Source: Pyxicephalus adspersus
Lineage: Eukaryota; Chordata; Amphibia; Anura; Pyxicephalidae
Length of the DNA stretch: 64,000 bases
NCBI RefSeq assembly: GCF_032062135.1
Contig: NC_092862.1
Coordinates: 68,147,840 to 68,211,839, forward strand
Direction of reading: 5' to 3'
Shown here in pieces: positions 56,001 to 61,870 of this stretch. Every line of letters begins with the position of its first letter. Position 1 is the stretch's first letter. The position numbers were made by a program, and so were the translations under genes. The notes below the pieces were generated by a model. That model was not told the origin of the DNA, ran no database searches, and saw nothing but the letters and a program-made list of their open reading frames with translations.

Positions 56001-59000
56001 AATATATAGGTATTTTTTTTATTAATATTATTTATCGTAAGTGAAAAATGTTTTACAGTCTTCATGTTTTTTTTTTTTTTGTTTTTTTTTTTGTTTTTGC
56101 ACCAGGATGGACTAAAAAATATGCCTCACTACAAAATCCTCAAACAGCAGTATCTGCAAAAATCCATATACTTCTGTCATACTGTAATATTAACGTCCCT
56201 GGCAGCAGAAGCCTTCTATACTGTAGATCAGTAGGAACATTTGATTGCTATGGTGCCGTTTCATAGTTTACTACAGCTGTGTCCTGGCAATATTACTTTG
56301 GAGTGGCTGCAGTAGCTATTTGTTTCCATTTTTGCATTGTGTTTGAGATGCTCAGCATAGTCTGCCTGCTAAAAGTACAAAGAATAGATCTGAAAGCAAA
56401 ATGGCTTATCTCCAGAGTAGATGGGAATATGACAGGGTGTCATTTGCTCTGAATGGGAATAATGAAGTTACAAACTTACTGAAAGGTCTTTCTTGGATTC
56501 AAACGCTTAGTACTTTTATATACCTCTGTGAAAATCGCTGTTCTGTGAAGTGTCCCGGCTTTTCATTAAGAGGCACAAGAATGGGCCAGTAGTAGAAAAT
56601 TAATTTGGTGGCCTGGGGTGGAAAGCTGCTTGAAAGCACTTCCTTTTCCAACCATGTATTTCATTGTTTGCTCAGAATGATAGTGATTTTCAAGATTTTT
56701 AGAAAAACAATGCAAAGAAAATGGTATTATGCTTCAGGTAAGAATGGTAGAGACGGTCCTGATTTCCCAAGCATTGCTATATTGATTGAAGTGCACCTCC
56801 AAAACATTGAATGCTCCCCATATATAAAAGATATTTGTTACACAAATGAAGGTTTATTAAAATATATGGGAAGGCATTGTAATCACCTATGTATAGAAAA
56901 GGAAAGGGTCCAGGGTCCTAAGGGTTTTGCCAACTCCACTATTGCAGCAGATTCCTAACTTCTACAGTGACCTAAATATTCCCTCTGCAGGGCACCAGAG
57001 CGAACTGGTGATACGAGATGGATTTAGGTGAGGAAAAAGGAGTAGGTTGTGTTATTAACTCACAGTGCTTTAGCAATCTAATTTGTCAAAATTGAAGTGT
57101 ATATACAGGCAAACAAAAATCACACATATAAATGTTTCCCAAAAACACATGCAAACTTTATATATGCTCATGTTAACACAAACATTATGGGCTCTATTTA
57201 AAAAGCAAAGAGTCTGACGTTCCCAGGTTTGAAAATCAAATTAATTGAAAAAACAAATAATTTGGTAGTAATTTTATTAACCCATTAAGTGATCATAAAA
57301 TCCCTCTAGATGGACAGTAGTTAGCTTAGACCAATAATGAATGTATTTTACAATTGCAATATTATGGAGCTCCTTACAATGCTGGTTTGGTTTTGAAAAT
57401 GCAGCGAAGACCAAAGAACATGTATGGGTCCATAATTTAGCATACAGCTCTGTTAATAATGTATTGAATGGTTTGATTATTCAGTAATAATAAAGCTTCC
57501 CAATTCCATAATGGCATATTTTGAAGTTCTAAAAAGTAAGACCCAATTACTCAATGCAGCTGGAAAGCTGCTCTGGTATTTTTAGCACTTGTGTTTCAAT
57601 TACACTTGTGTGTTTTAATTACACTTCCACCTCTGTTTTATTTTGCAGGTATCAGAAACTGTGGAAAAGTTATGTGAAGTTACGCCATCTATTGGCCAAC
57701 AGTCCGAAAGTCAAACAAGCAGATAAGCAGAAATTGGTCCAGAGGGAGGTAAGCTTTATTTTTACCCACAGAGAACAATTAATGAGGCACAGTTTGGTTT
57801 TCACTCAGCATGATATGCTGTGCTGTCACTTAACACCCCAAGGAATTCCTTGCAACTTACTTGGCTTAGAATTCATGTGGAAAAAAATATTTAAAAGAGA
57901 ACTGTTTTGCCTTTTAAATAACATTTTGTTTCCAGTATTTGTTTCAGCACATAGATACTTATCCAGTTTTTCTCCAACAGTTTTTTTCCCCCCTCTTTGT
58001 CATATATAGAGCTGACGTAGTCATAGATCCAAAAAGCATGTCAAGAGAAACCTATTTTCTTGAAGTTAGTTATTATTTGTGTGTGTATGTATATGTGTAT
58101 ATCACCCCAGTTCATTATATCTTCTGATGTGAATCTATCATGCATTTAAATACAACATCAGGTCTATTTTATTTCTTCTACAGTTTTGATTCAATTAAAT
58201 TATTTATTCCATTTTTTGTACTTGACATATTTTTATATTCTGAAGTATTAATTGCTGACCTAAAATATTTTACCACAGGATAATAGTAATATAAAATAAT
58301 GATGGAAACTATTACAGCAATAGAAGAACTCACAGTAGTGAGTAACCTCAAGCATTGGAATTTTACCTTGACTAATTTTAACCTTGGATCTCTTTTTGGC
58401 TTATCAAACAGAAATTTCATCAAAATATATATATATTTTATATTTCATCAAAGTATATATACATTTTGTAAGTTTACAACCTGCTTTGATTTTTACAGTG
58501 TGTTTATTAAAGCCCAAGTCCAACCAAACATTTTTTTGTGAAAAATTAGGTCTAAATTTAAATTGGTTGGATATATATGTGTATGAACAGATAGATGGTA
58601 CAGTATATTCTTGTACACCCTTTGATGGTTGAACTTGATGGACTTTTTTCAACCTGACAAACTACGTTACTGTATATTTATGATGTGCTTTCTGTCTCAG
58701 CTCTATTGTATTTATAAGGACTGTGTCAGTTGTTCTTTATCCAAAGCACCCTGGTTTTTCAAGATAACGTGGCCAGGCTATGGACATTCAGTTTTTTTAT
58801 TTTTACTTATTCTTAAAAAGCAGCCAATGAGATTTAATACACATTCCGGTACTTTAATTTACAGCAGGACAAGTAGTCTAGTTCCTTATGAATTTGTATA
58901 TATTAAACTACTAACGTACTTTAAATTGCCCATAAATTTGACCTTGCAGCAAATTTTAAGGTCAAATTGCACTGTTCAGTCCCCTTCAGTACTATTGATA

Positions 59001-60084
59001 GGTAAGAAATACACTTTCCTCCATCTGCATGTGGCACCTTGGTGGGAATGACATGCTTCTGGCTAACTCTTACATACAATACAGGGCAAATCAAATCTCA
59101 TAAGAAGAGGTTCTTGCAGCAGACTGAAGTGACTTTTTCCATGATTTTGCATGCTTTGAATTCCTCATGAATCTTTTGTGCCATGTGCAACCTTTCAGGG
59201 GACAGGTAAGGGAAGCATAACTTTATCCTTTTTACATCTACTAACAGTAGGTCATTTTTAAAAAGGGCCCAGGCAGTATGAACAGACCTTTTATTTTACT
59301 ACAAAGTCAACTTCAGTTACATGGAGTGTAATCCTATGTTTTTGCTAACCTTGACAATTCTTATTGCTTGGCAGCCATATTGATCATTTGACTTCAGCCC
59401 TGTAATAAATACCTGAGCTGTATTTTTTGTTTTGTCAGTGGTAGAAAGCGTTAAATCAGCCCTTGGCAAGTAGCATTTTTTTCAAAGGAAAGTGGTCTAC
59501 ATTTATTTCATAGCATAGCATTTTTGTGGATCCCTAACTCAGTATTGGCTGTTGTAATGTTTCTGACAGTCCTCTTCTCTGTTCCAAAAATTTGCACAAT
59601 AACATACTAATTCAGTTTTCTAGCACACCAGCAGGATTCAGCAGAATTTTTAGTCCATTTGAAGCAACAGATTTATGCCCTTTGTTTTGTCCGTGTTTTT
59701 ATGATGCTTAAGTACTACACAGAGAACACTTTTGTGTCCTACTTTGCTTAGGTTTTAAGACTCAAACTACACTGCACGTATCCAAAGATTTTAAGATGAA
59801 TGCTCTTTGCAGTTCTGTAGTGTTATATCCAGGGAGCCTGGCTCGTGCTGCTTTTGTGTTTTTTAAGACAGATTTATTTGATACAATCTTCTCCACACAT
59901 GGGCTGTTGACATTGTTTTTTTTTTCTTTTTTCCCAAAGACTTCACAAGCTAACAATTTTCCCTTTATCTAACTAGGAAGCTCTTCAGAAGATCAGACAG
60001 AAGAACACAATGAGGCGTGAAGTAACAGTAGAACTCAGTAGCCAGGGTTTTTGGAAAAGTGGCATTCGCTCGGATGTCTGCCAG
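212..60084 (+). CDS. drosha: drosha, partial: 14 internal coding exons (E1-E14) with 13 complete introns
   Basis: Joined exons are 212-283, 4080-4317, 7025-7166, 13555-13706, 18533-18613, 21197-21283, 23929-24015, 31849-31920, 38545-38626, 42473-42547, 51361-51530, 53081-53205, 57649-57748 and 59977-60084, 1591 nt in all. All junctions are GT-AG and every exon phase fits the next, leaving one open frame of about 530 codons. The product matches human DROSHA from about residue 290 to 858. Drosha is the nuclear RNase III that, with a DGCR8 dimer, cuts primary microRNA transcripts near the base of the hairpin. The part seen here covers the Arg/Ser-rich tail, the acidic linker and the central domain that helps recognise the single-strand/double-strand junction. 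The two RNase III domains and the dsRNA-binding domain must lie beyond 64000. Exon names E1-E14 are local to this window. Confidence 0.98.
399..690. repeat. Interspersed repeat family A, copy 1
   Basis: A CpG-containing stretch (about 440-560) inside AT-rich intron. Shared blocks with 12071-12720 include the 'acttacctttaat/caatcc' segment, 'gtcgtcctgg', 'ggtgctgcaccct' and a following 'gtaaagttaaa' tail. Two copies in one window show it is a dispersed family. I associate this type with ranoid frogs, but cannot name a family or class. Confidence 0.6.
1793..2085 (+). mobile_element. hAT-like MITE family B, 3'-truncated copy
   Basis: Begins with CAGTGGTTGCCAACC, a hAT-type end. It shares with the copy at 3434-3751 a block around 'ggggagct.tgtcact..aaggggaagaaacttccc'. 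The expected right end (GGTTGG...CCCCTG) is missing, so the element is truncated or diverged. The right boundary is approximate. Confidence 0.6.
2414..2438 (+). repeat. Short degenerate telomere-like repeat
   Basis: About three to four GGGATA/GGGTTA units (ggatagggatagggttaggg) in an otherwise AT-rich intron. They resemble vertebrate TTAGGG telomere repeats. It may be a short interstitial telomeric sequence or chance. Confidence 0.45.
3434..3751 (+). mobile_element. hAT-like MITE family B, full copy with an internal hairpin
   Basis: Left end CAGTTGTCCCCAACC and right end GGTTGGCGACCCCTG are imperfect inverted repeats. The 8-bp flanks are GTCTAGAA on the left (3426-3433) and GTCTACAG on the right (3752-3759), matching at 6 of 8 positions, as expected for an old hAT target-site duplication. 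There is no transposase, so it is non-autonomous. It contains the perfect inverted repeat at 3616-3671. Confidence 0.75.
3616..3671 (+). repeat. Perfect 20-bp inverted repeat (pre-miRNA-sized hairpin)
   Basis: Left arm 3616-3635 is exactly complementary to right arm 3652-3671. Between them, 3638-3641 (CAAC) can pair with 3646-3649 (GTTG) around a TTTT loop after a two-base mismatch. The 56-nt fold would be 20 bp, a small internal loop, 4 bp and a tetraloop. It lies inside the family B element and would be present in drosha pre-mRNA. Confidence 0.8.
4080..4317 (+). CDS. drosha: drosha exon E2 (acidic linker and start of the conserved core)
   Basis: 238 nt: one base completing a Ser codon, then 79 codons. 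The peptide runs from a basic Arg-rich stretch (ERRRPRWEDD) through a Ser- and Lys-rich part to an acidic run (EEEDDD), then enters the conserved LLKPVWVRCTHSESYYSSDP segment, nearly the same as human ~418-428. The acidic part differs in sequence and is a few residues longer than human. The donor is GTT|GTGAGT at phase 0. The ATG at 4051 on the same frame is inside the intron, so it is not the start. The open frame running past 4317 is intron read-through. Confidence 0.96.
5725..5779. repeat. (TA)n microsatellite, about 27 units
   Basis: Uninterrupted TA dinucleotides for about 55 bp, preceded by short TATC units. The open frame across it is a product of the repeat, not a gene. Confidence 0.97.
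6386..6522. mobile_element. hAT-like MITE family C, copy 1
   Basis: 137 bp with terminal inverted repeats CAGTGTTC and GAACACTG. The 5-bp direct repeat AGGTG flanks it at 6381-6385 and 6523-6527. The interior has GC-rich blocks (accgggtgg, gccgggttctgcacccggc). A reverse-oriented relative is at 11532-11697. Confidence 0.75.
7025..7166 (+). CDS. drosha: drosha exon E3 (start of central domain)
   Basis: 142 nt, phase 0 at the start with one base left over. The product begins GDSTVVGTSRLRDLYDKFEE and continues through ARPAWEPPKTKLDED, matching human ~431-477 with only a few changes (for example KRQTKARAARPAW for SRQEKAKAARPPW). The strong conservation compared with E1 and E2 marks entry into the folded part of the protein. 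The donor is TTG|GTGAGT. Confidence 0.97.
8084..8264. mobile_element. Palindromic MITE family P, copy 1 (right arm deleted internally)
   Basis: Begins GGGTCTTATTTATTAAAA and ends ATTCAATCGGACCC. The left arm and the central 'gccagcaaatgttttcaatcctgga' region match the other copies. The right arm is missing the segment between 'tttgctg' and 'tggagagc'. CAT directly flanks both ends (8081-8083 and about 8265-8267), a possible 3-bp target-site duplication. Confidence 0.75.
9164..9369. mobile_element. Palindromic MITE family P, copy 2 (near complete)
   Basis: The left arm starts GGGCCTGATTTAATAAAGC and the right arm ends GCTTTAATTAATTGAACCT. The arms are complementary over most of about 85 bp, including 'ggagaggatacactttcat' on the left and its complement on the right. 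No open frame. As RNA it would form a long hairpin. Confidence 0.85.
11342..11445. repeat. Interspersed repeat fragment (ATT-rich head, 'tatatagcaccat..tatgcagcgctt' motif)
   Basis: The motif 'tttatatagc.c.....gcagcgct' recurs at 17935-17965, also after an ATT run, so this is a dispersed family. It looks like a non-LTR retroelement (LINE or SINE) fragment, but I cannot name it from sequence alone. Confidence 0.5.
11532..11697. mobile_element. hAT-like MITE family C, copy 2 (opposite orientation to copy 1)
   Basis: Starts with CTGTGTTCTCCCC and ends in TTCAACACTG. Its reverse complement matches 6386-6522 over the 'actcttcagtaaccac' and T-rich '..tttttaa..gggtgg' parts. Non-coding. Confidence 0.65.
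11698..11835. repeat. Retroelement 3'-end-like fragment
   Basis: Contains 'gtgggaggaaaccagagtac', 'aagaaaccaacacaaacaca' and 'tggccgagattcgagttgag', a string of motifs widespread in vertebrate interspersed repeats. Immediately adjacent to the family C MITE. Its class was not assigned. Confidence 0.5.
12071..12720. repeat. Interspersed repeat family A, copy 2, apparently interrupted
   Basis: Blocks shared with 399-690 occur at 12071-12200 ('acttaccttcaatccc', 'gtcgtcctgg') and again at 12617-12710 ('gcggtgctgcaccct', 'gtaaagttaaa'). Between them, about 12480-12600 ends with 'ggaccagagtttgacatccct', which resembles the end of a hAT element. The likeliest reading is one copy split by a later insertion. 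Confidence 0.5.
13555..13706 (+). CDS. drosha: drosha exon E4 (Ser/Asp-rich stretch and conserved helix)
   Basis: 152 nt: two bases complete an Asp codon, then 50 codons to phase 0. It opens with an acidic, phosphorylatable run (SSSDSECDTDDDSCSSSSDS), the counterpart of the human Ser/Glu run at ~479-500 but one residue shorter. It then gives VFDVIAEIKRKKAHPDRLHE and ELWYNDPGQ, almost identical to human ~500-529. The donor is CAG|GTTTGT, a slightly weak consensus. The frame upstream to 13407 and downstream of 13706 is intron. Confidence 0.97.
14863..14876 (+). promoter_or_regulatory. Candidate CTCF-binding motif
   Basis: TCACAAGAGGGCGC matches the CTCF core CCASNAGRKGGCRS at 13 of 14 positions and sits in AT-rich intron. 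Weaker matches (12 of 14) are at 24219-24232 (+), 31651-31664 (+) and 5473-5486 (-). A single motif match does not show binding. Confidence 0.35.
15804..16026. mobile_element. Palindromic MITE family P, copy 3 (complete)
   Basis: Runs from GGCCTGATTTTTTTAAGC to GCTCTAATAAATCAGGTCC. The arms are complementary around a centre near 15915. AAT flanks both sides (15801-15803 and 16027-16029), a possible 3-bp target-site duplication. Non-coding. Confidence 0.85.
17918..18060. repeat. Retroelement-like fragment (ATT run, 'tatatagcgcacagcgctgt' motif)
   Basis: Starts with ATT repeats, then 'tttatatagcgcacagcgctg', and ends 'ccctgaagagcttactatct'. Related to 11342-11445. The palindromic 'gcgcacagcgc' core and the conserved 'gagcttac' tail are typical of a dispersed vertebrate element I cannot name. 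Confidence 0.5.
18533..18613 (+). CDS. drosha: drosha exon E5 (zinc ligands, CxC...H)
   Basis: 81 nt, 27 whole codons. The product MNDGPLCKCSAKARNTGIRH plus SFYPGEE matches human 530-556 with two differences. The codons for the two Cys of LCKC (18551-18553 and 18557-18559) and the His of IRHS (18590-18592) correspond to human Cys536, Cys538 and His549. In the human crystal structure these bind one of two structural zinc ions, with His1026 of the RNase III region as the fourth ligand (outside this window). The ATG is internal to the protein. The donor is GAG|GTAAAT. Confidence 0.97.
18614..21196 (+). other. drosha intron 5 (E5-E6), 2.6 kb
   Basis: Carries the family D MITE at 19118-19455. 20690-20780 ('aaagtgaacctgtttgtcct' with a following A run) resembles a frog repeat. 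Nothing else was identified. 19560-20100 is plain AT-rich sequence. Confidence 0.85.
19118..19455. mobile_element. MITE family D, copy 1
   Basis: Shares 'ggaa.gaatctttcacaac.tttcca' and the 'acaaaaga.tgaa.gatgc' block, 'acatacagc.c.gtt.' and 'gctgtacacac.tc' with 28490-28750. One or two kinds of short inverted segment occur at the ends ('tcagatgagcgctgtacacacatcagatgctcgtctga'). Its superfamily is uncertain, possibly hAT. Confidence 0.55.
21197..21283 (+). CDS. drosha: drosha exon E6 (central domain, zinc ligand Cys561)
   Basis: 87 nt, 29 whole codons: SIKACRPMTNNAGRLFHYRI followed by TVSPPTNFL. It matches human 557-585 except for the first four residues (human AIKP). The Cys codon at 21209-21211 corresponds to human Cys561, a ligand of the second structural zinc. 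The donor is TTA|GTAAGT, a strong consensus. Confidence 0.97.
21908..22062. mobile_element. Palindromic MITE family P, copy 4 (left arm truncated)
   Basis: Starts inside the left arm at 'agaaaacctggaatgga', passes the central 'gttagcaaatgttttcaatc' block, and ends 'gagctttcataaatcagtccc'. The right arm is complete. Confidence 0.8.
22107..22606. mobile_element. 500-bp MITE family E with CAGGTAGTCCC / GGGACTACCTG ends
   Basis: The terminal inverted repeats CAGGTAGTCCC and GGGACTACCTG are exact. The interior includes a run of about 20 T near 22395-22415. Towards the right end, 'ttcaacttaagaacaaaccc' and 'cagtccctatctcg' are blocks I recall from frog repeats. No transposase frame. It sits 44 bp from the preceding MITE. 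Confidence 0.8.
23929..24015 (+). CDS. drosha: drosha exon E7 (central domain, zinc ligand His609)
   Basis: 87 nt, 29 whole codons: TDRPTVIEYDDHEYIFEGFS followed by MFSHAPLTN. Identical to human 586-614 apart from one Ala-to-Ser change. The His codon at 23998-24000 corresponds to human His609, a ligand of the second zinc. Acceptor TATTTTAG, donor AAT|GTAAGT. Confidence 0.98.
28490..28750. mobile_element. MITE family D, copy 2
   Basis: Runs from about 'gtgtacacacgttgg' to 'cgctgtacacacgtcggattctcatccgacaccagcc', so both ends carry 'gtacacacgt' motifs. The middle matches copy 1 at 19118-19455. Boundaries are approximate and it is non-coding. Confidence 0.55.
29232..29640 (-). pseudogene. Mariner-type transposase, C-terminal fragment with terminal repeat
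   Basis: Read on the minus strand, the fragment contains LQDNAPAH and, further on, YSPD..PLDYYLF..LKKHLKG, the second and third catalytic Asp motifs of mariner transposases. The spacing fits the D,D34D pattern. It is broken by an in-frame TAG (29501-29503) and a one-base frameshift just after it. The C-terminal part stays open to the stop near 29286. Beyond that, 29234-29255 (cgagggggtgctgagaagtt) looks like the mariner terminal repeat, preceded by TA. The N-terminal half, including the first Asp, is missing, so it is a dead, 5'-truncated copy. Confidence 0.88.
31849..31920 (+). CDS. drosha: drosha exon E8 (central domain)
   Basis: 72 nt, 24 whole codons: IPLCKVIRFNIDYTIHFIEE followed by MMPE, the same as human 615-638. 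It is the best-conserved exon of the window. Acceptor TTTTTCAG, donor GAG|GTAAGG. The open frame past the donor is intron. As a 72-nt exon in phase 0, its skipping would stay in frame, but no sign of that can be seen from DNA. Confidence 0.98.
32590..33480. promoter_or_regulatory. Candidate conserved non-coding element (repeat-free)
   Basis: About 0.9 kb without any repeat family recognised elsewhere here. It has several homeodomain-type cores (for example 'gtataattaaagcc' and 'gaatctaattttc') and an octamer-type POU motif ATTTGCAT near 33342. These are weak signals. I suggest it from its complexity and motif content only, without an alignment. Confidence 0.25.
34290..35050 (-). pseudogene. 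Decayed Tc1-like transposon
   Basis: On the minus strand the end at 35050 reads TACAATGGCTTGCAAAAGTA, the typical start of vertebrate Tc1-type elements. Further in, the strand encodes short pieces such as NTSYHPENT and VKHGSGSIML (around 34440-34510), which are Tc1 transposase motifs, but they lie in different frames with stops between. The part with the last catalytic motif and the other terminal repeat is missing. I call it an old, 3'-truncated copy with no intact frame. Confidence 0.7.
35449..35732. mobile_element. MITE with CCGTATTTTTCGGACCATAA terminal repeats
   Basis: 284 bp. The left end (35449-35475) and right end (35706-35732) are inverted repeats of about 27 bp, with near-perfect pairing. 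The 15-mer GGACCATAAGACGCA occurs three times in direct orientation (about 35460, 35477 and 35656), so the left terminal part has been partly duplicated. This end sequence is widespread in vertebrates. I cannot assign its superfamily here. Confidence 0.8.
35998..36261. mobile_element. hAT-like MITE family F, copy 1
   Basis: Left part 'agtgtttttcaaacagggtt' and right part 'aaaggttgagaaggctg' are degraded forms of CAGTGTTTCTCAACC-type hAT ends. The interior has the 'agggggttccctgaagatc' block shared with 46139-46250. Confidence 0.5.
37434..37720. mobile_element. hAT-like MITE family F, copy 2
   Basis: Starts CAGCCTTTCTCAGCCTTGC, ends near 'ccctgactgggaatggttgc', and contains 'taacccctagcagcctctgg'. 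Related to the element at 35998-36261. Boundaries are approximate. Confidence 0.5.
38000..38390. repeat. Tandem repeat, about 147 bp period, 2.6 units
   Basis: Diverged units begin near 38002, 38149 and 38298 with 'g.ttacat.gcatttc' (the third is 'gtacatgacatttc'). Each is followed by 'ggtt.tctgat' and then 'catgcc'. The first two also share 'cctgtgtaacaggg/ggtgtaacagg' and 'ttgaca'. The third unit is incomplete. It ends about 150 bp before exon E9. Confidence 0.75.
38545..38626 (+). CDS. drosha: drosha exon E9 (central domain)
   Basis: 82 nt: 27 codons plus one base. The product HFCVKGLELFSSYLFRDILE followed by LHDWNLI(G) matches human 639-666 with six changes, more than in E5-E8. The acceptor is TTCCCTTTAG and the donor is TTG|GTATGT. 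The phase-1 junction joins the split Gly codon to E10. Confidence 0.97.
38627..42472 (+). other. drosha intron 9 (E9-E10), 3.8 kb
   Basis: A 23-bp relic matching the right end of MITE family P is at 38896-38918 (gagctttaataattcaggtcc). A run of nine C is near 40363-40371. 38920-40300 and 40500-42472 hold no recognised element. Around 41994-42074 there is a short open stretch that I rejected as an exon. Confidence 0.85.
42473..42547 (+). CDS. drosha: drosha exon E10 (zinc ligands CPxFH)
   Basis: 75 nt: two bases complete Gly, then 24 codons and one base. The product PTSEDNSAVCPQFHFMPRFV ends RFLP. The first half differs strongly from human (PLFEDSPPC), while the second half is nearly the same. 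The Cys (42502-42504) and His (42514-42516) codons of CPQFH correspond to human Cys676 and His680, which bind the second zinc with Cys561 and His609. The acceptor is TTGTTTAG and the donor is CAG|GTAAGA. Confidence 0.96.
46139..46250. mobile_element. hAT-like MITE family F, fragment
   Basis: Shares 'aggggttccct.aag' with 35998-36261. Ends were not seen, and the extent is approximate. Confidence 0.35.
46921..46989. repeat. (CA)n microsatellite, about 34 units
   Basis: Uninterrupted CA for 69 bp. The Cys-Val repeat open frame on the minus strand is an artefact of it. Confidence 0.98.
48768..48986. mobile_element. Palindromic MITE family P, copy 5 (complete)
   Basis: Begins GGGCCTGATTTATTAAAGC and ends GAGCTTTTTTTATTCAGGTAC. 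The arms are complementary with a centre near 48875. ATA flanks both sides (48765-48767 and 48987-48989), a possible 3-bp target-site duplication. Non-coding. Confidence 0.85.
49024..49101. repeat. Perfect 38-bp tandem duplication
   Basis: The unit from 'atcaaaagtcaggttaaga' to 'gatcagatattgattt' occurs twice with a 38-bp period and no visible mismatch, implying a recent event. It starts 38 bp after the family P MITE. Confidence 0.93.
50087..50141. repeat. (TA)n microsatellite, about 27 units
   Basis: Uninterrupted TA for about 54 bp with related TATA flanks. The Ile-Tyr repeat frame on the minus strand is an artefact. Confidence 0.97.
51361..51530 (+). CDS. drosha: drosha exon E11 (central domain) with a tandem donor
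   Basis: 170 nt: two bases complete Asp, then 56 codons to phase 0. The product (D)GGKEVLSMHQVLLYLIRSNK continues with ALVPEEEIANMLQWEELEWQ and KYAEECKGMIVTNPVM. It matches human 691-747 at all but seven positions. The last two codons give Val-Met where human has Gly-Thr. They occupy GTAATG, so an alternative donor at 51525 (CCA|GTAATG) would remove two residues and keep the frame. I chose 51530 because GTAAGT follows it. The frame continuing to 51635 is intron. Confidence 0.97.
51531..53080 (+). other. drosha intron 11 (E11-E12), 1.5 kb, the shortest here
   Basis: No transposable element was recognised. It has an A run of about 18 at 52216-52233 and ends in an uninterrupted run of 31 T (53048-53078) directly before the AG of E12. 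Confidence 0.85.
53048..53080 (+). promoter_or_regulatory. Extreme polypyrimidine tract and acceptor of E12
   Basis: 31 consecutive T followed by AG at 53079-53080, far longer and purer than the other acceptors here. The T tract binds U2AF2 in splicing. A T homopolymer this long is also likely to vary in length between individuals. Confidence 0.9.
53081..53205 (+). CDS. drosha: drosha exon E12 (central domain)
   Basis: 125 nt: 41 codons plus two bases (CA) that complete Gln with the first base of E13. The product KPSSVRIDQLDREQFNPEVI continues with TFPIIVHFGIRPAQLSYAGD and P. It matches human ~748-788 with a single Asp-to-Glu change. The donor is CA|GTAAGT. Confidence 0.98.
53206..57648 (+). 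other. drosha intron 12 (E12-E13), 4.4 kb
   Basis: A short hAT-like trace is at 53546-53612 ('ggttccatagaaccctaag'). A 10-bp hairpin is at 54496-54527 (ATGTGTCCCC against GGGGACACAT, 12-nt loop). 57188 begins with 'gggctctatttaaaaagc', like the start of another MITE. No other element was identified. 55000-57180 holds only open stretches I consider chance. Confidence 0.8.
57649..57748 (+). CDS. drosha: drosha exon E13 (end of central domain)
   Basis: 100 nt: one base (G) completing Gln, then 33 codons. The product YQKLWKSYVKLRHLLANSPK continues with VKQADKQKLVQRE, matching human 790-822 with two changes. Rich in Lys, Leu and Arg and probably helical. The acceptor is TTTTGCAG|GTAT; a GT directly follows it but is the exon start, not a donor. 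The donor is GAG|GTAAGC. Confidence 0.98.
57749..59976 (+). other. drosha intron 13 (E13-E14), 2.2 kb
   Basis: A LINE-like tail is at about 58510-58690. Nothing else was recognised. The several open frames are short and AT-rich. Confidence 0.85.
58605..58690 (+). repeat. LINE-like 3' tail fragment
   Basis: Contains 'ggttgaacttgatggacttt' and 'caacctgacaaactacgtta', a motif string I recall from the 3' ends of common frog non-LTR elements. The family was not assigned. Confidence 0.4.
59977..60084 (+). CDS. drosha: drosha exon E14 (last exon in window)
   Basis: 108 nt, 36 whole codons: EALQKIRQKNTMRREVTVEL followed by SSQGFWKSGIRSDVCQ. Identical to human 823-858 except for one Thr-to-Ser change. 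It is the segment just before the first RNase III domain. The acceptor is preceded by a plausible branch site (CTAAC close to TAG) and the donor is CAG|GTAAAC. The open frame running to 60255 is intron. I did not find the next coding exon, expected to start with HAMMLPVL, before the end of the window. Confidence 0.98.
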
Positions 60085-61739
60085 GTAAACACGAGAGCTT
60101 TTAAATTAATATTAATAAGTCAAGACATTGAGGCCCTTTTGCTGGTCTCATCTGCAGACAATGATATTCCTTTTGCCTTGCTATATACTTATGTGAGCAC
60201 AATAACTGCACCAGGAACTCCTGCCTGGTTTATTACCATTGAACACATTGTGTAACAATCAGTAGTGAAGGCTTCATGGTGCTTCAGTAAAAACGACCCA
60301 TTTCGCACCTTTGTGGCTGCACAGCAATTATCAAACTCGCACCAATCAACTTTAATGGAAGCAGCTAATTATTTTGATTTTACTCTGCATGCAGAGGCAA
60401 TTTCACACATTTTTATCAAACAACACTAGATTGTGCTAAAACCAAGCTTTGAGCTTTTTTTTTTAAATGGAGTTCATCTTCTGGGATGAAAAAGCATGGG
60501 GCCTGGAAAATCTAAAGCAATGTTTTATGTAGTATAGAGCTAAACTGCTAAAATCTTGCCTTGAATGAAATTTTAAAAGAAAAAGATGTTTTTTTCTCAA
60601 TGCCTATTCATTATGGGGAGAAAAACAATGAAGGTATAGAATTTGAATATTTAGGTATAGAAACATGAAATAAAAATAAAGCGAAATAAATATAGTAACA
60701 TGTTGTAATGTTAACAAGCAATTAGCTGGATTTTATCAGAAATATTACATAGATGCATTTTTTACATTTCTGTTGTACCAGCATATTGTTTAATGTTCCT
60801 TAAGTAAAAGAAAAAGTTAGATTACTTTGAAAATCGAATTTTGGGTATTTTACCCATGTAGGGGCTGATGGTGTCATGTAATTTTTTTTTTTTTTTACAA
60901 CGTTTAATTTCTTGGTAATCTGCAGTCAAACTTTTTAACTTAAAGTGGTCCCAAACCCAAAGATTTGCCATGGTATAGGAAACATCTAATAAATAGCTAA
61001 TTGCACCTTACTGGCTATTGAATTCCCCCTGAAATGTAGCTGTGCACGCCTCGTCCCTTTAGTCTCATTGCAGAGTTTTGAGATTTTTCGGTTTGACCGA
61101 AAAGAGGGGTTACATTTAAATGCTAAAATGCAAGCTTCTTTCTAACAGTTAAAAAGAATTAAAATCTTTATTGGTGGCTGTGACTTTCTACAGCATTTGA
61201 TTCCTGCTATTATAGTAATTTTTAGGATATTTCTACCTCTTCTCTTTTTTGCCCTGTAGTCATCGCTTGTACTGCAGCTTCTACTGAACCATTGAGTTCA
61301 AAATCCAGGCACTGTCCAGCTGGTAGCCCATGCTTTAAGGACAAAGATTTATAGTTTTTTATGTTTGCTTTAATTACACTTTTTTTGCAGCTCATATAGA
61401 TACCTTGCTTATTTTATTGTACTTCTTGCTTCATCAACTCTGATGGTATAACACTGGCTATGACAGAGAACAGATCTATTATCTGTGAAATGTGCATGGG
61501 CTGTGACAGACTCTGAGCTAAGAATTTGTGAATGTGGTTGGTAAAGTACTGGCACAGAAAATGTATTTATTATATAGAATAGGGGATATTTAGGCAACCA
61601 ATGGCTCTTGAGAATGGTATCAACAAAAGAAATTTGGATATAAAATATTGTTCTCTTAAATCCTTGCAATTTAAAGGTAATTATAACCTATCTACAAACA
61701 AAAGTGCTTTTATAAAAAACATACATCACATATAAATAT

Positions 61740-61870
61740 GGTAATGCATACAGAAGGCCTTCTTCATATCAAGGGCTGTTAAAATGAGAAATAGACTTAC
61801 TGAGGAAGCAGTTCTAGCCAACTCGGTAGAATGTCTTATATTTGTAAGAGAGGCTATTGATCTAAGGAAT
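61740..61870 (+). repeat. LINE-like fragment
   Basis: The segment 'gagaaatagacttactgagg' with following 'agaggctattgatctaagga' resembles the region just upstream of the 3' tail in frog non-LTR elements. Low certainty. Confidence 0.3.

Noticed and set aside
56605..56958. 117-codon open frame in intron 12
   Set aside because: No recognisable domain, no promoter or splice context, and composition like the surrounding intron.
60085..60255. Extension of E14 as coding sequence
   Set aside because: GTAAAC donor at 60085, and the continuation does not match the first RNase III domain expected next.
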